From Mycobacteriales bacterium (GTDB lineage: Bacteria; Actinomycetota; Actinomycetes; JAFAQI01; DASSKL01): a DNA stretch of 64,000 bases. Location: assembly GCA_035690485.1 (NCBI GenBank), contig DASSKL010000043.1, positions 1 through 64,000 of the forward strand, read 5' to 3'. A program made the translations under genes and the position numbers. Shown here piece by piece: positions 8,141 through 16,561 of this stretch. How positions within the stretch are numbered: position 1 is the stretch's first letter; the number at the start of each line of letters is the position of its first letter. Below the pieces are notes generated by a model. The model was not told the DNA's origin. It saw nothing but the letters and a program-made list of their open reading frames with translations, and made no database searches.

Positions 8141-9696
8141 TGCGCCCGTCCCGGCGATCGGTAGCCAAGCCGTCGCGGCTCCTGCGCCGCTCGGCGCCCG
8201 AGCCGTCGTCGCTGGTCGTCGCCACCGCGCTGTCGTTGGAGGCACGTGCCGTACGCCGCGGCCTCCAGGGCTCCCAGGTGCTCAAGAGCGGCATGGGCGT
8301 GCGCAAGGCCGCGAAGCTCGCCCGCACCCTCGGCGCCTCCCGCTTCGACGCGCTGGCCATCACCGGCCTGTGCGGCGGGCTGCGCGACGAGCTCGAGCCG
8401 GGCGACCTCGTCGTGGCGAGCGAGGTGCGCAGCGAGTCGGGGGAGGCGCTCGCCTGCCCGTCGGCCGACCTGCTGGCCGGTGCGCTGCGCCGGCGCGGGC
8501 TGCGGGTGCACGTCGGCCCGATCCTCACCGCCGACCATGTGGTCACCGGTGCGGAGCGAGTGCGGCTGGGCCGCGACGCGCTCGCGGTCGACATGGAGTC
8601 CTACGAGCTGGCCCTCGGTGCGGGCGGCCGGCCGGTCGCCGTCGTACGCGCGGTCGTCGACAACGGCGCGCACCCGCTGGTCAGCCGCGACACCGTGCGC
8701 ACCAGCCTGGCCGCGCTGCGCAGCCTGCGGGAGGTCGGCGCCGCACTGGTCGACTGGGCCGACGCCGCCGCCGAGCGCACCGTGCTGCTCGCCGGGCCGC
8801 GGTCGTTCTGCGCCGGGGTCGAGCGGGCCATCCAGATCGTGGAGCGCGCGCTGGAGCGCTACGGCGCACCGGTCTACGTGCGCAAGCAGATCGTGCACAA
8901 CGCGCACGTCGTCGCCGACCTCGAGAGCCGCGGCGCGGTGTTCGTCGACGAGCTCGAGGACGTGCCGGCCGGGGCGAACGTCGTGTTCAGCGCGCACGGC
9001 GTCGCACCGGCGGTGCGCGACACGGCCGACTCGCGCGGCCTGTCGGTCATCGACGCCACCTGCCCGCTGGTGACGAAGGTGCACAGCGAGGCCCGGCGGT
9101 TCGCCGCCCGGGGCGACACGGTCTTCCTCATCGGCCATGCCGGCCACGAGGAGGTCGAGGGCACCCTCGGCGAGGCGCCCGACCGGGTCGTGCTCGTCGA
9201 GGACGCCGCGGCCGCCGCGACGGTCGACGCACCGTCGACCGGCGGCATGTCCTACCTGATGCAGACCACGCTGGCCGTCGACGAGGCCAGCGAGGTCGCC
9301 GACGTCCTGCGCTCGCGGTTCCCGCAACTGCAGGCGCCGCGGTCCGACGACATCTGCTACGCGACGTCCAACCGGCAGCAGGCGGTGCGCGAGGTGGCCC
9401 GCGACGCCGACCTCGTCCTCGTCGTGGGTTCGGAGAACTCCTCCAACTCCCAGCGGTTGGCGGAGGTCGCGCGTCGCGAGGGGGTGCCGGCCTACCTCGT
9501 CGACGACACCAGCCACATCGATCCGGCCTGGCTGCACGGCGTACGCACCATCGGCGTGACCGCCGGCGCATCCGCACCACCGCACCTCGTCGACGCCGTC
9601 GTCGGGGCGCTGTCCGGGCTCGGCCCGGTGACCGTCACCGAACGTTCGGTCGCGGTCGAGACCGTGAAGTTCAACCTGCCCAAGGAGGTGAGCTGA
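8137..9696 (+). CDS. Bifunctional fusion: adenosylhopane nucleosidase (HpnG) and HMBPP reductase (IspH)
   Basis: A 519-residue protein with two complete domains. Residues about 25-208 form a phosphorylase-superfamily nucleosidase like HpnG, with GLCGG (78-82) and the AVDMES nucleoside-binding motif (150-155); HpnG removes adenine from adenosylhopane. Residues about 213-510 form IspH, with the three iron-sulfur cysteines C225 (GPRSFCAG), C309 (DATCP) and C407 ([11 protein letters not shown]), the H337-x-E339 pair (GHEEVEG) and the SSNS segment. IspH makes IPP and DMAPP in the MEP pathway. There is almost no linker. The ATG at 8137 overlaps the cyclase stop and follows a strong AGGAGAGGAAGG site. 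Reading is continuous across the junction, so it is not two adjacent genes. Confidence 0.9.
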   Translation: MMRPSRRSVAKPSRLLRRSAPEPSSLVVATALSLEARAVRRGLQGSQVLKSGMGVRKAAKLARTLGASRFDALAITGLCGGLRDELEPGDLVVASEVRSESGEALACPSADLLAGALRRRGLRVHVGPILTADHVVTGAERVRLGRDALAVDMESYELALGAGGRPVAVVRAVVDNGAHPLVSRDTVRTSLAALRSLREVGAALVDWADAAAERTVLLAGPRSFCAGVERAIQIVERALERYGAPVYVRKQIVHNAHVVADLESRGAVFVDELEDVPAGANVVFSAHGVAPAVRDTADSRGLSVIDATCPLVTKVHSEARRFAARGDTVFLIGHAGHEEVEGTLGEAPDRVVLVEDAAAAATVDAPSTGGMSYLMQTTLAVDEASEVADVLRSRFPQLQAPRSDDICYATSNRQQAVREVARDADLVLVVGSENSSNSQRLAEVARREGVPAYLVDDTSHIDPAWLHGVRTIGVTAGASAPPHLVDAVVGALSGLGPVTVTERSVAVETVKFNLPKEVS

Positions 9697-9698
9697 GC

Positions 9699-10706
9699 GT
9701 GGGCATGCCTCTTCGGCAGAACCTGCGACTCGGGGGATATCTGCTCAAGCAAAAGGTGCTGCGGCGCGACAAGTTCCCGCTGCTCGTGGAGCTCGAGCCA
9801 CTGTTCGCCTGCAACCTGCACTGCGCCGGCTGCGGCAAGATCCAGCAGCCGCACGACGTGCTCAAGCAGCGGATGCCGGTCGAGCAGGCCGTCGGTGCCA
9901 TCGAGGAGTGCGGCGCGCCGATGGTCTCGATCGCCGGCGGTGAGCCGCTCATGCACCCGCAGATCGACGAGATCGTGCGGCAGCTGATCGCGCGCAAGAA
10001 GTTCGTGTTCCTCTGCACCAACGCGGTGCTGCTGCCCAAGCACCTGCACAAGTTCGAGCCGTCGCCGTACTTCGCCTGGATGGTGCACATCGACGGGCTG
10101 CGCGAGCGGCACGACGAGTCGGTCTGCAAGGACGGCGTCTTCGACCAGGCGGTCGAGGCCATCAAGATGGCGCAGGCGCGCGGCTTCCGCGTGATGACCA
10201 ACACGACGTTCTTCAACACCGACACGCCGCAGGACGTCATCGACGTGCTCGACTACCTCAACGACGAGCTCGGCGTCGACCACATGCAGATCTCGCCCGG
10301 CTACGCCTACGAGAAGGCGCCCGATCAGGAGCACTTCCTCGGCGTGCAGGAAACCCGCGAGCTGTTCCGCAAGGCGTTCGACAACGGCCGGCGCAAGAAG
10401 TGGCGGCTCAACCACTCGCCGCTGTTCCTCGACTTCCTCGAGGGCAAGGTCGACTACGACTGCACCGCCTGGGCGATCCCGTCCTACTCGCTGCTCGGCT
10501 GGCAGAAGCCGTGCTACCTGATGAACGACGGCTACGTGTCGTCGTACAAGGAGCTCATCGAGGACACCGACTGGGACGCCTACGGCCGCGGCAAGGACCC
10601 GCGCTGCGCCAACTGCATGGCGCACTGCGGCTACGAGCCGACCGCGGTGATGGCGACGATGAGCTCGCTGCGCGAGTCGATTCGGGCCATGATCGACGTG
10701 GCGTAG
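9699..10706 (+). CDS. hpnH: Adenosylhopane synthase, radical SAM protein HpnH
   Basis: A 335-residue radical SAM enzyme that joins a 5-deoxyadenosyl group to the hopene side chain, giving adenosylhopane. The cluster-binding motif CNLHCAGC (CxxxCxxC) is near residue 40, followed by the SIAGGEPL segment for SAM. The C-terminus has a further cysteine group (CANCMAHCGYEP), typical of the HpnH family. The GTG at 9699 is preferred because AAGGAGG ends 10 nt upstream; the ATG at 9705 is 16 nt away. It is the last gene of the hop operon here; its product is the substrate of the HpnG domain encoded just upstream. Confidence 0.93.
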   Translation: MGMPLRQNLRLGGYLLKQKVLRRDKFPLLVELEPLFACNLHCAGCGKIQQPHDVLKQRMPVEQAVGAIEECGAPMVSIAGGEPLMHPQIDEIVRQLIARKKFVFLCTNAVLLPKHLHKFEPSPYFAWMVHIDGLRERHDESVCKDGVFDQAVEAIKMAQARGFRVMTNTTFFNTDTPQDVIDVLDYLNDELGVDHMQISPGYAYEKAPDQEHFLGVQETRELFRKAFDNGRRKKWRLNHSPLFLDFLEGKVDYDCTAWAIPSYSLLGWQKPCYLMNDGYVSSYKELIEDTDWDAYGRGKDPRCANCMAHCGYEPTAVMATMSSLRESIRAMIDVA

Positions 10707-10760
10707 CTCGCCGCCGGGTCGCCCGACCTCTGCCGGTCACGGGCGAAGCGTGCCGGCCGG

Positions 10761-11504
10761 TCACGGGCCGAAGCGCCGCTCGAGCGACCGGTAGACGCCG
10801 GGCGCCCCACCGCGCAGCCGCGCCGGCAGGCCGAGCCAGCGCGGCACCACCTGGTGCGGCCGGCCGGTGCGGGCGGCCAGCACGATCGCGTCGGCGACGC
10901 GTCCGGCCGCGATCGGCCGGGGGAAGCTGCGGGTGTACGCCGCACCGCGACGGGCGAAGAACGGCGTGTCGATGACGCCCGGCGCCACCGTCGACACCGA
11001 GACGCCGTGACCGGACACCTCGGGCCGCAGCGAGTCGGCGAAGGTGTGCACGGCCGCCTTGGTGGCGGCGTAGACCGCTTCGTCCTTGACCCCCGTCAGG
11101 CCGGCGATCGAGGTGACGAAGACCAGCGCACCGCGGCGGCGGGTCAGCATGCCGGGCAGCAGCAGCCGGGTCAGGTGCAGCACCGCTCGCAGGTCGACGT
11201 CGAGCAGTGCGTCGACGCGGCCCGGGTCCATGTCGGCGAAGGCGCCGGCGTGCCCGATGCCGGCGTTGTTGACCAGCACGTCGATGTCGCCGGCCTGCTC
11301 GGCGACCCGCTGCGCACCGGCCGGATCGGCCAGGTCCGCGACGATGGCGCGCCCACCGGTGCGCTCACAGGCGCCCTGCAGTGCAGCCTCGTCGCGCCCG
11401 GTGACGACGACGTGCGCGCCGGCCGCCGTGAACCGCTCGGCGGTCATCCGGCCGATGCCGCTGGAGCCCCCGGTGACGAGGACGGTTGCGCCGGCCAGCT
11501 CCAC
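10761..11504 (-). CDS. Short-chain dehydrogenase/reductase
   Basis: A 247-residue classical SDR that would oxidise or reduce an unknown hydroxyl/carbonyl substrate with NAD(P)H. The cofactor loop TGGSSGIG, the NNAG motif (VLVNNAGIG) and the catalytic Ser plus YAATK are all present. The C-terminal segment resembles SDRs annotated for long-chain or membrane lipids, but this is weak. It converges on hpnH and diverges from metF. The GTG start at 11504 has TAGCGT 7 nt upstream on the minus strand and no ribosome binding site, so it is probably leaderless. Confidence 0.85.
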   Translation of the reverse strand: MELAGATVLVTGGSSGIGRMTAERFTAAGAHVVVTGRDEAALQGACERTGGRAIVADLADPAGAQRVAEQAGDIDVLVNNAGIGHAGAFADMDPGRVDALLDVDLRAVLHLTRLLLPGMLTRRRGALVFVTSIAGLTGVKDEAVYAATKAAVHTFADSLRPEVSGHGVSVSTVAPGVIDTPFFARRGAAYTRSFPRPIAAGRVADAIVLAARTGRPHQVVPRWLGLPARLRGGAPGVYRSLERRFGP

Positions 11505-11511
11505 GCGGCCG

Positions 11512-11517
11512 ACGCTA
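11512..11517 (-). promoter_or_regulatory. Leaderless -10 element of the SDR gene
   Basis: TAGCGT on the minus strand, 7 nt before the GTG at 11504, without a Shine-Dalgarno sequence. It is divergent from the metF promoter. Confidence 0.45.
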
Positions 11518-11647
11518 TCGGGTCAGCCCGGTGCGAGGCGGGCAGCAGCGGGGCAACGGACCACAGCAGGGGAGCGAGCGCGTGAGCGAGCGGCCCGGAG
11601 CCGCTTCGCCGGCGATCATGCAGAGATCGTTGACCGTCCGGGCGGGT

Positions 11648-11653
11648 TAGCCT
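11648..11653 (+). promoter_or_regulatory. Leaderless -10 element of metF
   Basis: TAGCCT lies 6 nt before the metF ATG at 11660 and no ribosome binding site is present, so transcription should start at or next to the A of ATG. A TTGACC at 11630-11635 is too close (12 bp) to be its -35. Confidence 0.5.
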
Positions 11654-11659
11654 GGTCCG

Positions 11660-12583
11660 ATGTCCAGCGTGCCGACGATCCGCGAGCTGCTCGCCGGCGG
11701 CACCCGCTCGTTCTCCTTCGAGTTCTTCCCGCCGAAGACGCCTGACGGCGAGCGGCAGCTGTGGCAGGCGATCCGCGAGGTCGAGGCGCTGCACCCGACC
11801 TTCGTCTCGGTGACCTACGGTGCCGGCGGGTCCACCCGCGACGGCACCGTGCGGATGACCGGACGCATCGCGACGGAAACGACGCTCACCCCGGTCGGGC
11901 ACCTGACCGCGGTCAACCACTCGGTCGCCGAGCTGCGCCGGGTCGTCGGCCAGTACGCCGACGCCGGCGTACGCAACGTCCTCGCCTTGCGCGGCGACCC
12001 GCCGGGGGATCCGCAGGCGGACTGGCAGGCGCACCCCGAGGGGGTCTCCTACGCGGCCGAGCTGGTCGAGCTGGTGCGCTCGATCGGCGACTTCTGCGTG
12101 GGGGTCGCGGCGTTCCCGGAGAAGCACCCGCGGGCGACCGACCTCGACACCGACGTGCGCCACTTCGTCGCCAAGTGCCGTGCCGGCGCCGACTTCGCCA
12201 TCACGCAGTTCTTCTTCGACGCGAGCGACTACCTGCGGCTGCGCGACCGGGTCGACGCGCTGGGCTGCAGCGTGCCGATCATCCCCGGCGTCATGCCGGT
12301 GACCAACATCCGTCAGGTCGCGCGGATGGCGCAGCTCTCGGGTGCGGCGCTGCCCGCTGCCGTGGTCGACCGCGTGCGTGCGGTCGAGGACGACCCGGCC
12401 GCCATGCGCGCGGTCGGCATCGACCTCGCGACGGAGCTCTGCGACGTGCTGCTCGCCGAAGGTGCGCCGGGGCTGCACTTCATCACCCTCAACCGGTCGA
12501 CCGCGACCCGGGAGATCTACCTGCGGCTGGGGCTCGGGCCGGGCCGCCCGGACGTCGCCGGCGTCTCCGCGCGCGCCGGTTGA
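11660..12583 (+). CDS. metF: Methylenetetrahydrofolate reductase
   Basis: A 307-residue MTHFR, the usual bacterial length, which reduces 5,10-methylene-THF to 5-methyl-THF for methionine synthesis. Diagnostic segments are [10 protein letters not shown] at the N-terminus, [12 protein letters not shown] (folate/FAD barrel strand), [10 protein letters not shown] and FAITQFFFD. The barrel is complete to LHFITLNRS. The ATG at 11660 is favoured by the -10 element 6 nt upstream. A phosphatidyltransferase starts 1 bp after the stop codon and is probably co-transcribed although functionally unrelated. Confidence 0.95.
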   Translation: MSSVPTIRELLAGGTRSFSFEFFPPKTPDGERQLWQAIREVEALHPTFVSVTYGAGGSTRDGTVRMTGRIATETTLTPVGHLTAVNHSVAELRRVVGQYADAGVRNVLALRGDPPGDPQADWQAHPEGVSYAAELVELVRSIGDFCVGVAAFPEKHPRATDLDTDVRHFVAKCRAGADFAITQFFFDASDYLRLRDRVDALGCSVPIIPGVMPVTNIRQVARMAQLSGAALPAAVVDRVRAVEDDPAAMRAVGIDLATELCDVLLAEGAPGLHFITLNRSTATREIYLRLGLGPGRPDVAGVSARAG

Positions 12584-12584
12584 G

Positions 12585-13232
12585 GTGGACCTCGACGACT
12601 ACCTGGCGCGCTGGCAGGCGCTGCACGGCGGCTACGACCCGCGCGCAGCCCGGCTGACCGGCGCCTGGCTGCGGGTCGTCCACCGAGTCGCAACGCCACT
12701 GGCAGCCCGGCGGGTCTCGCCCGACGCCGTGACGTGGTCGTCCCTGGTGCCGGCTGCTGCGGCGGTCGCGACGGCGTACGCCGGAGGGCGCTGGCCGATC
12801 CTCGGCGCGTTCCTCGTCGTGGCCGGCGGCGTGCTCGACGGGGTCGACGGTGCGGTCGCGGCGATGACCGACCGGAGCACCCGGTTCGGTTTCGTGCTCG
12901 ACTCGCTGGCCGATCGGGTGGTCGACGGCCTGCTCCTGATGTCGCTGTGGCTGCTCGGTGCGCCCGGCGGCCTGGCGATAGGAGCGGGTGCCGCGCTGGT
13001 GCTGCTGGAGTACACCCGCGCCCGCGCCGGCTTCGCCGGCATGAGCGAGATCGGGATCGTGACGGTGGGGGAGCGGCCGACCCGGCTCGTCCTTGCGGCA
13101 ATGACATTCCTGGTGTGCGGCCTCGTGCCCGGTCACGAGGCGGTCGCTGCCGCGGGCGCGGGCGCAACCCTCGCCGCCTGCCTCGCCGGGCTGGCACAGC
13201 TGCTCCCCGTCGTACGCCGCACCCTGCGCTGA
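12585..13232 (+). CDS. CDP-alcohol phosphatidyltransferase family protein
   Basis: A 215-residue integral membrane enzyme with about five hydrophobic segments. It belongs to the family that swaps CMP of a CDP-alcohol for another alcohol in phospholipid synthesis. The signature is nearly complete: D-GV-D-G-AV-A-A then eight residues, G, three residues, D, three residues, D (in VLDGVDGAVAA through FVLDSLAD). The Arg that normally follows the Ala is Ala here; the four Asp are kept. Substrate is unknown. The GTG at 12585 lies immediately after the metF stop; the AGGTGGAC around it gives no clear separate ribosome binding site, so coupling with metF is likely. Confidence 0.8.
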   Translation: MDLDDYLARWQALHGGYDPRAARLTGAWLRVVHRVATPLAARRVSPDAVTWSSLVPAAAAVATAYAGGRWPILGAFLVVAGGVLDGVDGAVAAMTDRSTRFGFVLDSLADRVVDGLLLMSLWLLGAPGGLAIGAGAALVLLEYTRARAGFAGMSEIGIVTVGERPTRLVLAAMTFLVCGLVPGHEAVAAAGAGATLAACLAGLAQLLPVVRRTLR

Positions 13233-13244
13233 CGCCTCGCAGCC

Positions 13245-14738
13245 TCAGGCGGGGCCGATCAGGCCGGCCACGATCGCCGCGGACTGTGCGACGAGCGGCA
13301 GGCCGCCGCCCGGGTGCGCGGACCCGCCGACGAGGAAGAGCCCGGGCACCGGAGATCTGTTGGCCGGCCGCAGGAACGCCGCCCGGGCGCCGTTCGACGA
13401 CGTGCCGTAGATCGAGCCGCCGGGGGAGCAGGTGGCGCGCTCCAGGTCGGCGGGCGTGCGCCACTCGTAGCAGGCCAGCCGGTCGCGCACGTCCAGGCCG
13501 CGGTCGGCCATCAGCGCCAGCAGCCTGTCGGCGTAGCCGGCGGCCAGGCCGGGCGCGTCCCAGTCGACGCCGCGCGCGGGGTCGTGCCGCGGCGCGTTGA
13601 CGAGCACGAACCACGCCTGCGCGCCGGGCGGCGCGAGCGACGCGTCGTCGGGCGCGCTGACGTAGATGGTCGGGTCGTCGACGGGGCGCGGCTCCCGGCC
13701 GAAGATCGCGTCGAACTCCGCGTCGTAGTCGGCCGGGAACAGCACGGTGTGGTGTGCCGTGCCGGGGGTGCGGCCGCGGATGCCCAGCAGCAGCACGAAG
13801 CCCGACAGCGAGGGGGTTGCGCGCGACAGCCGGCGCAGCTGGTCGGTCCGCGGCAGCAGCTCGGCGTAGAGCCGGCGCGCATCCACGTCCGACACCACGA
13901 CATCGGCGGGGAGGTGCTCCCGGTCGCCGAGCCGCACGCCGTCGACCCGGCCGCCGGCGGTCGTGATGACGGTGACGGTGGCGCCGGTGCGGATGCGTAC
14001 GCCGCAGGACACCGCACGTTCGTGCAGGGCGTCGGTGATGCGGTGCAGGCCACCGCGGACGTACCACGCGCCGAAGCGCTGCTCGACGTAGGGCACGACC
14101 GCGAGCGCAGCCGGGGCGCGTCGCGGGTCGGAGCCGGTGTAGGTGGCGTAGCGATCGAGCAGCAGACGCAGCCGCGGGTCGCGCAGATGCCGCCGGCCGA
14201 CGTCGCGCAGCGACCGCCAGGGCGCGACGGTCAGCAGGTCGCCGGGTTGCCGGGCGGCCAGCCGCAGCAGCGTCGACGGGCCGTCGAGCGCCGACTCGAC
14301 GAACGGTCGGCGGGTGACGTCCCAGACTCTCTCCGCGTGGGCCAGGAGGTGCAGCCAGTCGTCGCCCGCGCCGGCGCCGAGCGCGGCGTCGATCGCGGCA
14401 CGGATCTGCGGCAGGTCACCGCCCGGCAGGTCGAGCAGCGTGCCGTCGGCGAACCGGTAGCGTGCCACCGGGTCCAGCGGCACCAGCTCGACGGCGTCGT
14501 CGAATGCGGGATCGCGCCGGTGCTTGCGGGTCTTCATGAACAGGTCCCGGAACGTCGCGGGCAACGTCAGCAGCGACGGTCCCGTGTCGAAGACGAACCC
14601 GTCACGTTCGTAGCGGCCGAGCTTGCCGCCGACCGTCTCCGCCTGCTCCACCAGCTCGACGTCGTGCCCGAGCGCCGCCAGCCGCGCGGCGGCGGCGAGC
14701 CCGCCGACTCCGGCGCCCACCACGACGACCCGGCTCAC
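13245..14738 (-). CDS. Phytoene desaturase-like carotenoid oxidoreductase (CrtI/CrtD type)
   Basis: A 497-residue CrtI-family flavoprotein: N-terminal VVVVGAGVGGLAAAARLA, the VEQAETVGGKLGRYE segment, FDTGPSLLTLP, and the C-terminal GLFLVGGSAHPGGGLPLVAQSA flavin contact. As the last gene of the leftward carotenoid operon, after CruF-like and CruG-like genes, it may act like CrtD (3,4-desaturation of a 1-hydroxy end group) rather than on phytoene, because a separate crtI exists at 99-1568. That assignment is inference. The GTG at 14738 overlaps the glycosyltransferase stop (GTGA). Confidence 0.85.
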   Translation of the reverse strand: MSRVVVVGAGVGGLAAAARLAALGHDVELVEQAETVGGKLGRYERDGFVFDTGPSLLTLPATFRDLFMKTRKHRRDPAFDDAVELVPLDPVARYRFADGTLLDLPGGDLPQIRAAIDAALGAGAGDDWLHLLAHAERVWDVTRRPFVESALDGPSTLLRLAARQPGDLLTVAPWRSLRDVGRRHLRDPRLRLLLDRYATYTGSDPRRAPAALAVVPYVEQRFGAWYVRGGLHRITDALHERAVSCGVRIRTGATVTVITTAGGRVDGVRLGDREHLPADVVVSDVDARRLYAELLPRTDQLRRLSRATPSLSGFVLLLGIRGRTPGTAHHTVLFPADYDAEFDAIFGREPRPVDDPTIYVSAPDDASLAPPGAQAWFVLVNAPRHDPARGVDWDAPGLAAGYADRLLALMADRGLDVRDRLACYEWRTPADLERATCSPGGSIYGTSSNGARAAFLRPANRSPVPGLFLVGGSAHPGGGLPLVAQSAAIVAGLIGPA

Positions 14739-15817
14739 GGCAGCGGCCGGCCCTTCCACTGCAGCCGCCCCGCGGCGTGCTGCTGCAGCGACCGTGCGGT
14801 GAGTGCCACCAGCGTGAGCACCGACAGTGGGTGGGCGAACGCGTCCGGCAGCACCTGCGACGCCGTGCACCGGCCGGTCACGACCCGGCCTGCGACAGCG
14901 GCCAGATAGCCGGCGAGCCCGATGCGCGACCCGCGCAGTGCGGCGGCAGGAGGTACGACGTAGAGCCCGAGCAGCAGTGCGCAGACACCGAGCGCACCGG
15001 CAGGTGAGCCGAACGCCGCCCACAGCGACTTGCCGTAGCCGTCGACGAGATCGGCGGCGCCGTCGTACATCCGGCAGGTCGCGACGTCGCTCCCGTCGGC
15101 GAAGCCGCCGCGGGCGCCGTGCCGTCTCAGCACGCGAGCAAGTGCGACGTCCTCGACCACCGCGTCACGCACGGCGGCATGCCCGCCCGCTTGCCGGTAG
15201 CCGGCTGCATCGACCACGAGAAACTGGCCGTTGGCCGCGCACAGCGAGGGGCGGGGCGACGACTCCGACAGCCGTAGCGGGAGGAACGTCAGCCACGACC
15301 ACTGCAGCAGCGGCTGCACGAGACGTTCCGCGACGGACCCTGCCTGCTGCTGCGGGTACGGCGAGACGAAGCCGAGGTTCGCCCGGCGCAGCAGTGCGAC
15401 CGCGCGGGCCACGGCGTCCGCCTGCAGCACGACGTCGGCGTCGACGAAGACGAGGACGCTGCCGGTCGCCGCGTCGGCGAGCTGCCGGCAGGCATGGGGC
15501 TTGCCGAGCCAACCGGGCGGCAGCGGTCGACCCGGTAGCGGCGCGCGACCGGCCAGCTGCTGCACCGCTGCCGCGGTTGCGTCGGTCGAGCAGTCGTCGA
15601 GCACCAGCAGCTCGACGTCGGCCAGATGCGCCTGCCGCAGCAGGGACTGCAGGCAGGGCTGCAGCCGGTGCGCCTCGTTGCGCAGGGGCAGCAGCAGTGA
15701 CACGCGTTCGTCGACGTCCGACGCCGGTGGCAGCCGGCGCAGCAGCAACGTGTTGACCGCGCTGTGCAGCGACAGGGCCGCAGCGGCTGCCGCAGCGGTG
15801 CGCAGCAGGACCCTCAT
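14735..15817 (-). CDS. Family 2 glycosyltransferase, CruG-like
   Basis: A 360-residue GT-A glycosyltransferase with an N-terminal hydrophobic segment and hydrophobic C-terminal helices. Nucleotide-sugar motifs are visible: LLVLDDCSTDAT, the DxD site in VFVDADVVL, and VVEDVALARVLRRHG near the acceptor site. Its position directly after a CruF-like gene matches CruF-CruG pairs, where CruG glycosylates a hydroxylated carotenoid end group. The sugar is unknown. ATG at 15817 overlaps the CruF-like stop, and its own stop overlaps the next GTG, so the three are translationally coupled. Confidence 0.85.
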   Translation of the reverse strand: MRVLLRTAAAAAAALSLHSAVNTLLLRRLPPASDVDERVSLLLPLRNEAHRLQPCLQSLLRQAHLADVELLVLDDCSTDATAAAVQQLAGRAPLPGRPLPPGWLGKPHACRQLADAATGSVLVFVDADVVLQADAVARAVALLRRANLGFVSPYPQQQAGSVAERLVQPLLQWSWLTFLPLRLSESSPRPSLCAANGQFLVVDAAGYRQAGGHAAVRDAVVEDVALARVLRRHGARGGFADGSDVATCRMYDGAADLVDGYGKSLWAAFGSPAGALGVCALLLGLYVVPPAAALRGSRIGLAGYLAAVAGRVVTGRCTASQVLPDAFAHPLSVLTLVALTARSLQQHAAGRLQWKGRPLP

Positions 15818-16551
15818 CGGCGCCGCAGCGAGAAGGCAAGCGGCAGCGCCACCGTGCCCATCGCCGCCCCGCCCCATGCGGCGACCGTGCGCCGCCGCAA
15901 CCACGCCAGGTTGAGCAGCACCGACGAGCCGTAGGTCCACAGGTAGAGCGCGTGCATCGGCCGGTCGTCGACGTCCGGGCGGTCGGGCAGGCGTGACAGC
16001 GCCGCCATCATGGCCAGCGCGACCACTGCCCAGCCGGCGAAGTTCGTCAGCGGGATCTCGGCTACTCCGGGCAGGACGACGCCGACGGCATCCCATCGCC
16101 AGTGCCCGGCAGTCACCATCTGCGGATCGAGGAACAGGTCCCAGGACGCCAGCGCGACCGCACCCAGCAGCAGCCGGGCGGTCCGGCCGGCGGCGATCCG
16201 CCGCGCGGCGAGCAGCGCCGGGTAGCCCATCATCGTCCAGGCCAGCGGGATGACCGCGGGGACGCCGAGCACCGCCGGACCGAGCGTCCCGCTGTAGGTG
16301 TAGCGCCCGAACGGCCGGCCGGTGCGGGTGCCGATCGCCTCGACCAGCAGCCCGCCCCCGGCGGTGACGAGCACCAGCAGCACGGCGTACGCCGCACCCC
16401 GCCAGGCGACGGCGTGGGTGATCACGGCGAGGAAGAACGCGACGACGGCGGCGATGGTGAGCACGTCGCGCAGCTCGCCGTCGACCAGCGGGTAGGGCAC
16501 TTCCAGCAGCACCGCCGCACCGGCGAGCGCCCATGGAAGCCGAGGATTCAC
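15814..16551 (-). CDS. Carotenoid biosynthesis protein, CruF-like hydratase
   Basis: A 245-residue membrane protein of about seven hydrophobic helices in the CruF family (carotenoid 1,2-hydratase type). Family landmarks are EAIGTRTGRPFGRYTYSG, the SWDLFLDPQMV stretch and IPLTNFAGW. Family members add water across the terminal psi-end double bond, producing the hydroxyl that a CruG-type enzyme glycosylates. The start is ambiguous: I use the GTG at 16551, which has AGG 9 nt upstream; a TTG at 16560 would add three residues. It lies 10 bp after the CrtO-like gene and overlaps the glycosyltransferase by 4 bp. Confidence 0.8.
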   Translation of the reverse strand: MNPRLPWALAGAAVLLEVPYPLVDGELRDVLTIAAVVAFFLAVITHAVAWRGAAYAVLLVLVTAGGGLLVEAIGTRTGRPFGRYTYSGTLGPAVLGVPAVIPLAWTMMGYPALLAARRIAAGRTARLLLGAVALASWDLFLDPQMVTAGHWRWDAVGVVLPGVAEIPLTNFAGWAVVALAMMAALSRLPDRPDVDDRPMHALYLWTYGSSVLLNLAWLRRRTVAAWGGAAMGTVALPLAFSLRRR

Positions 16552-16561
16552 GAACGTCAAC

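Noticed and set aside
8137-9696. HpnG-IspH as two separate genes with a missed stop
   Set aside because: The frame runs without stop or overlap, motif spacing is normal on both sides and there is no internal ribosome site before the IspH part.
10707-10760. Terminator between hpnH and the SDR gene
   Set aside because: A short direct repeat (CCGGTCACGGGC followed by GAAGCG) is present twice, but it is not a clear inverted repeat and has no T-tract.
11505-11659. Cobalamin or SAM riboswitch upstream of metF
   Set aside because: The gap holds back-to-back leaderless-type promoters; metF appears to have no 5-prime leader to hold a riboswitch.
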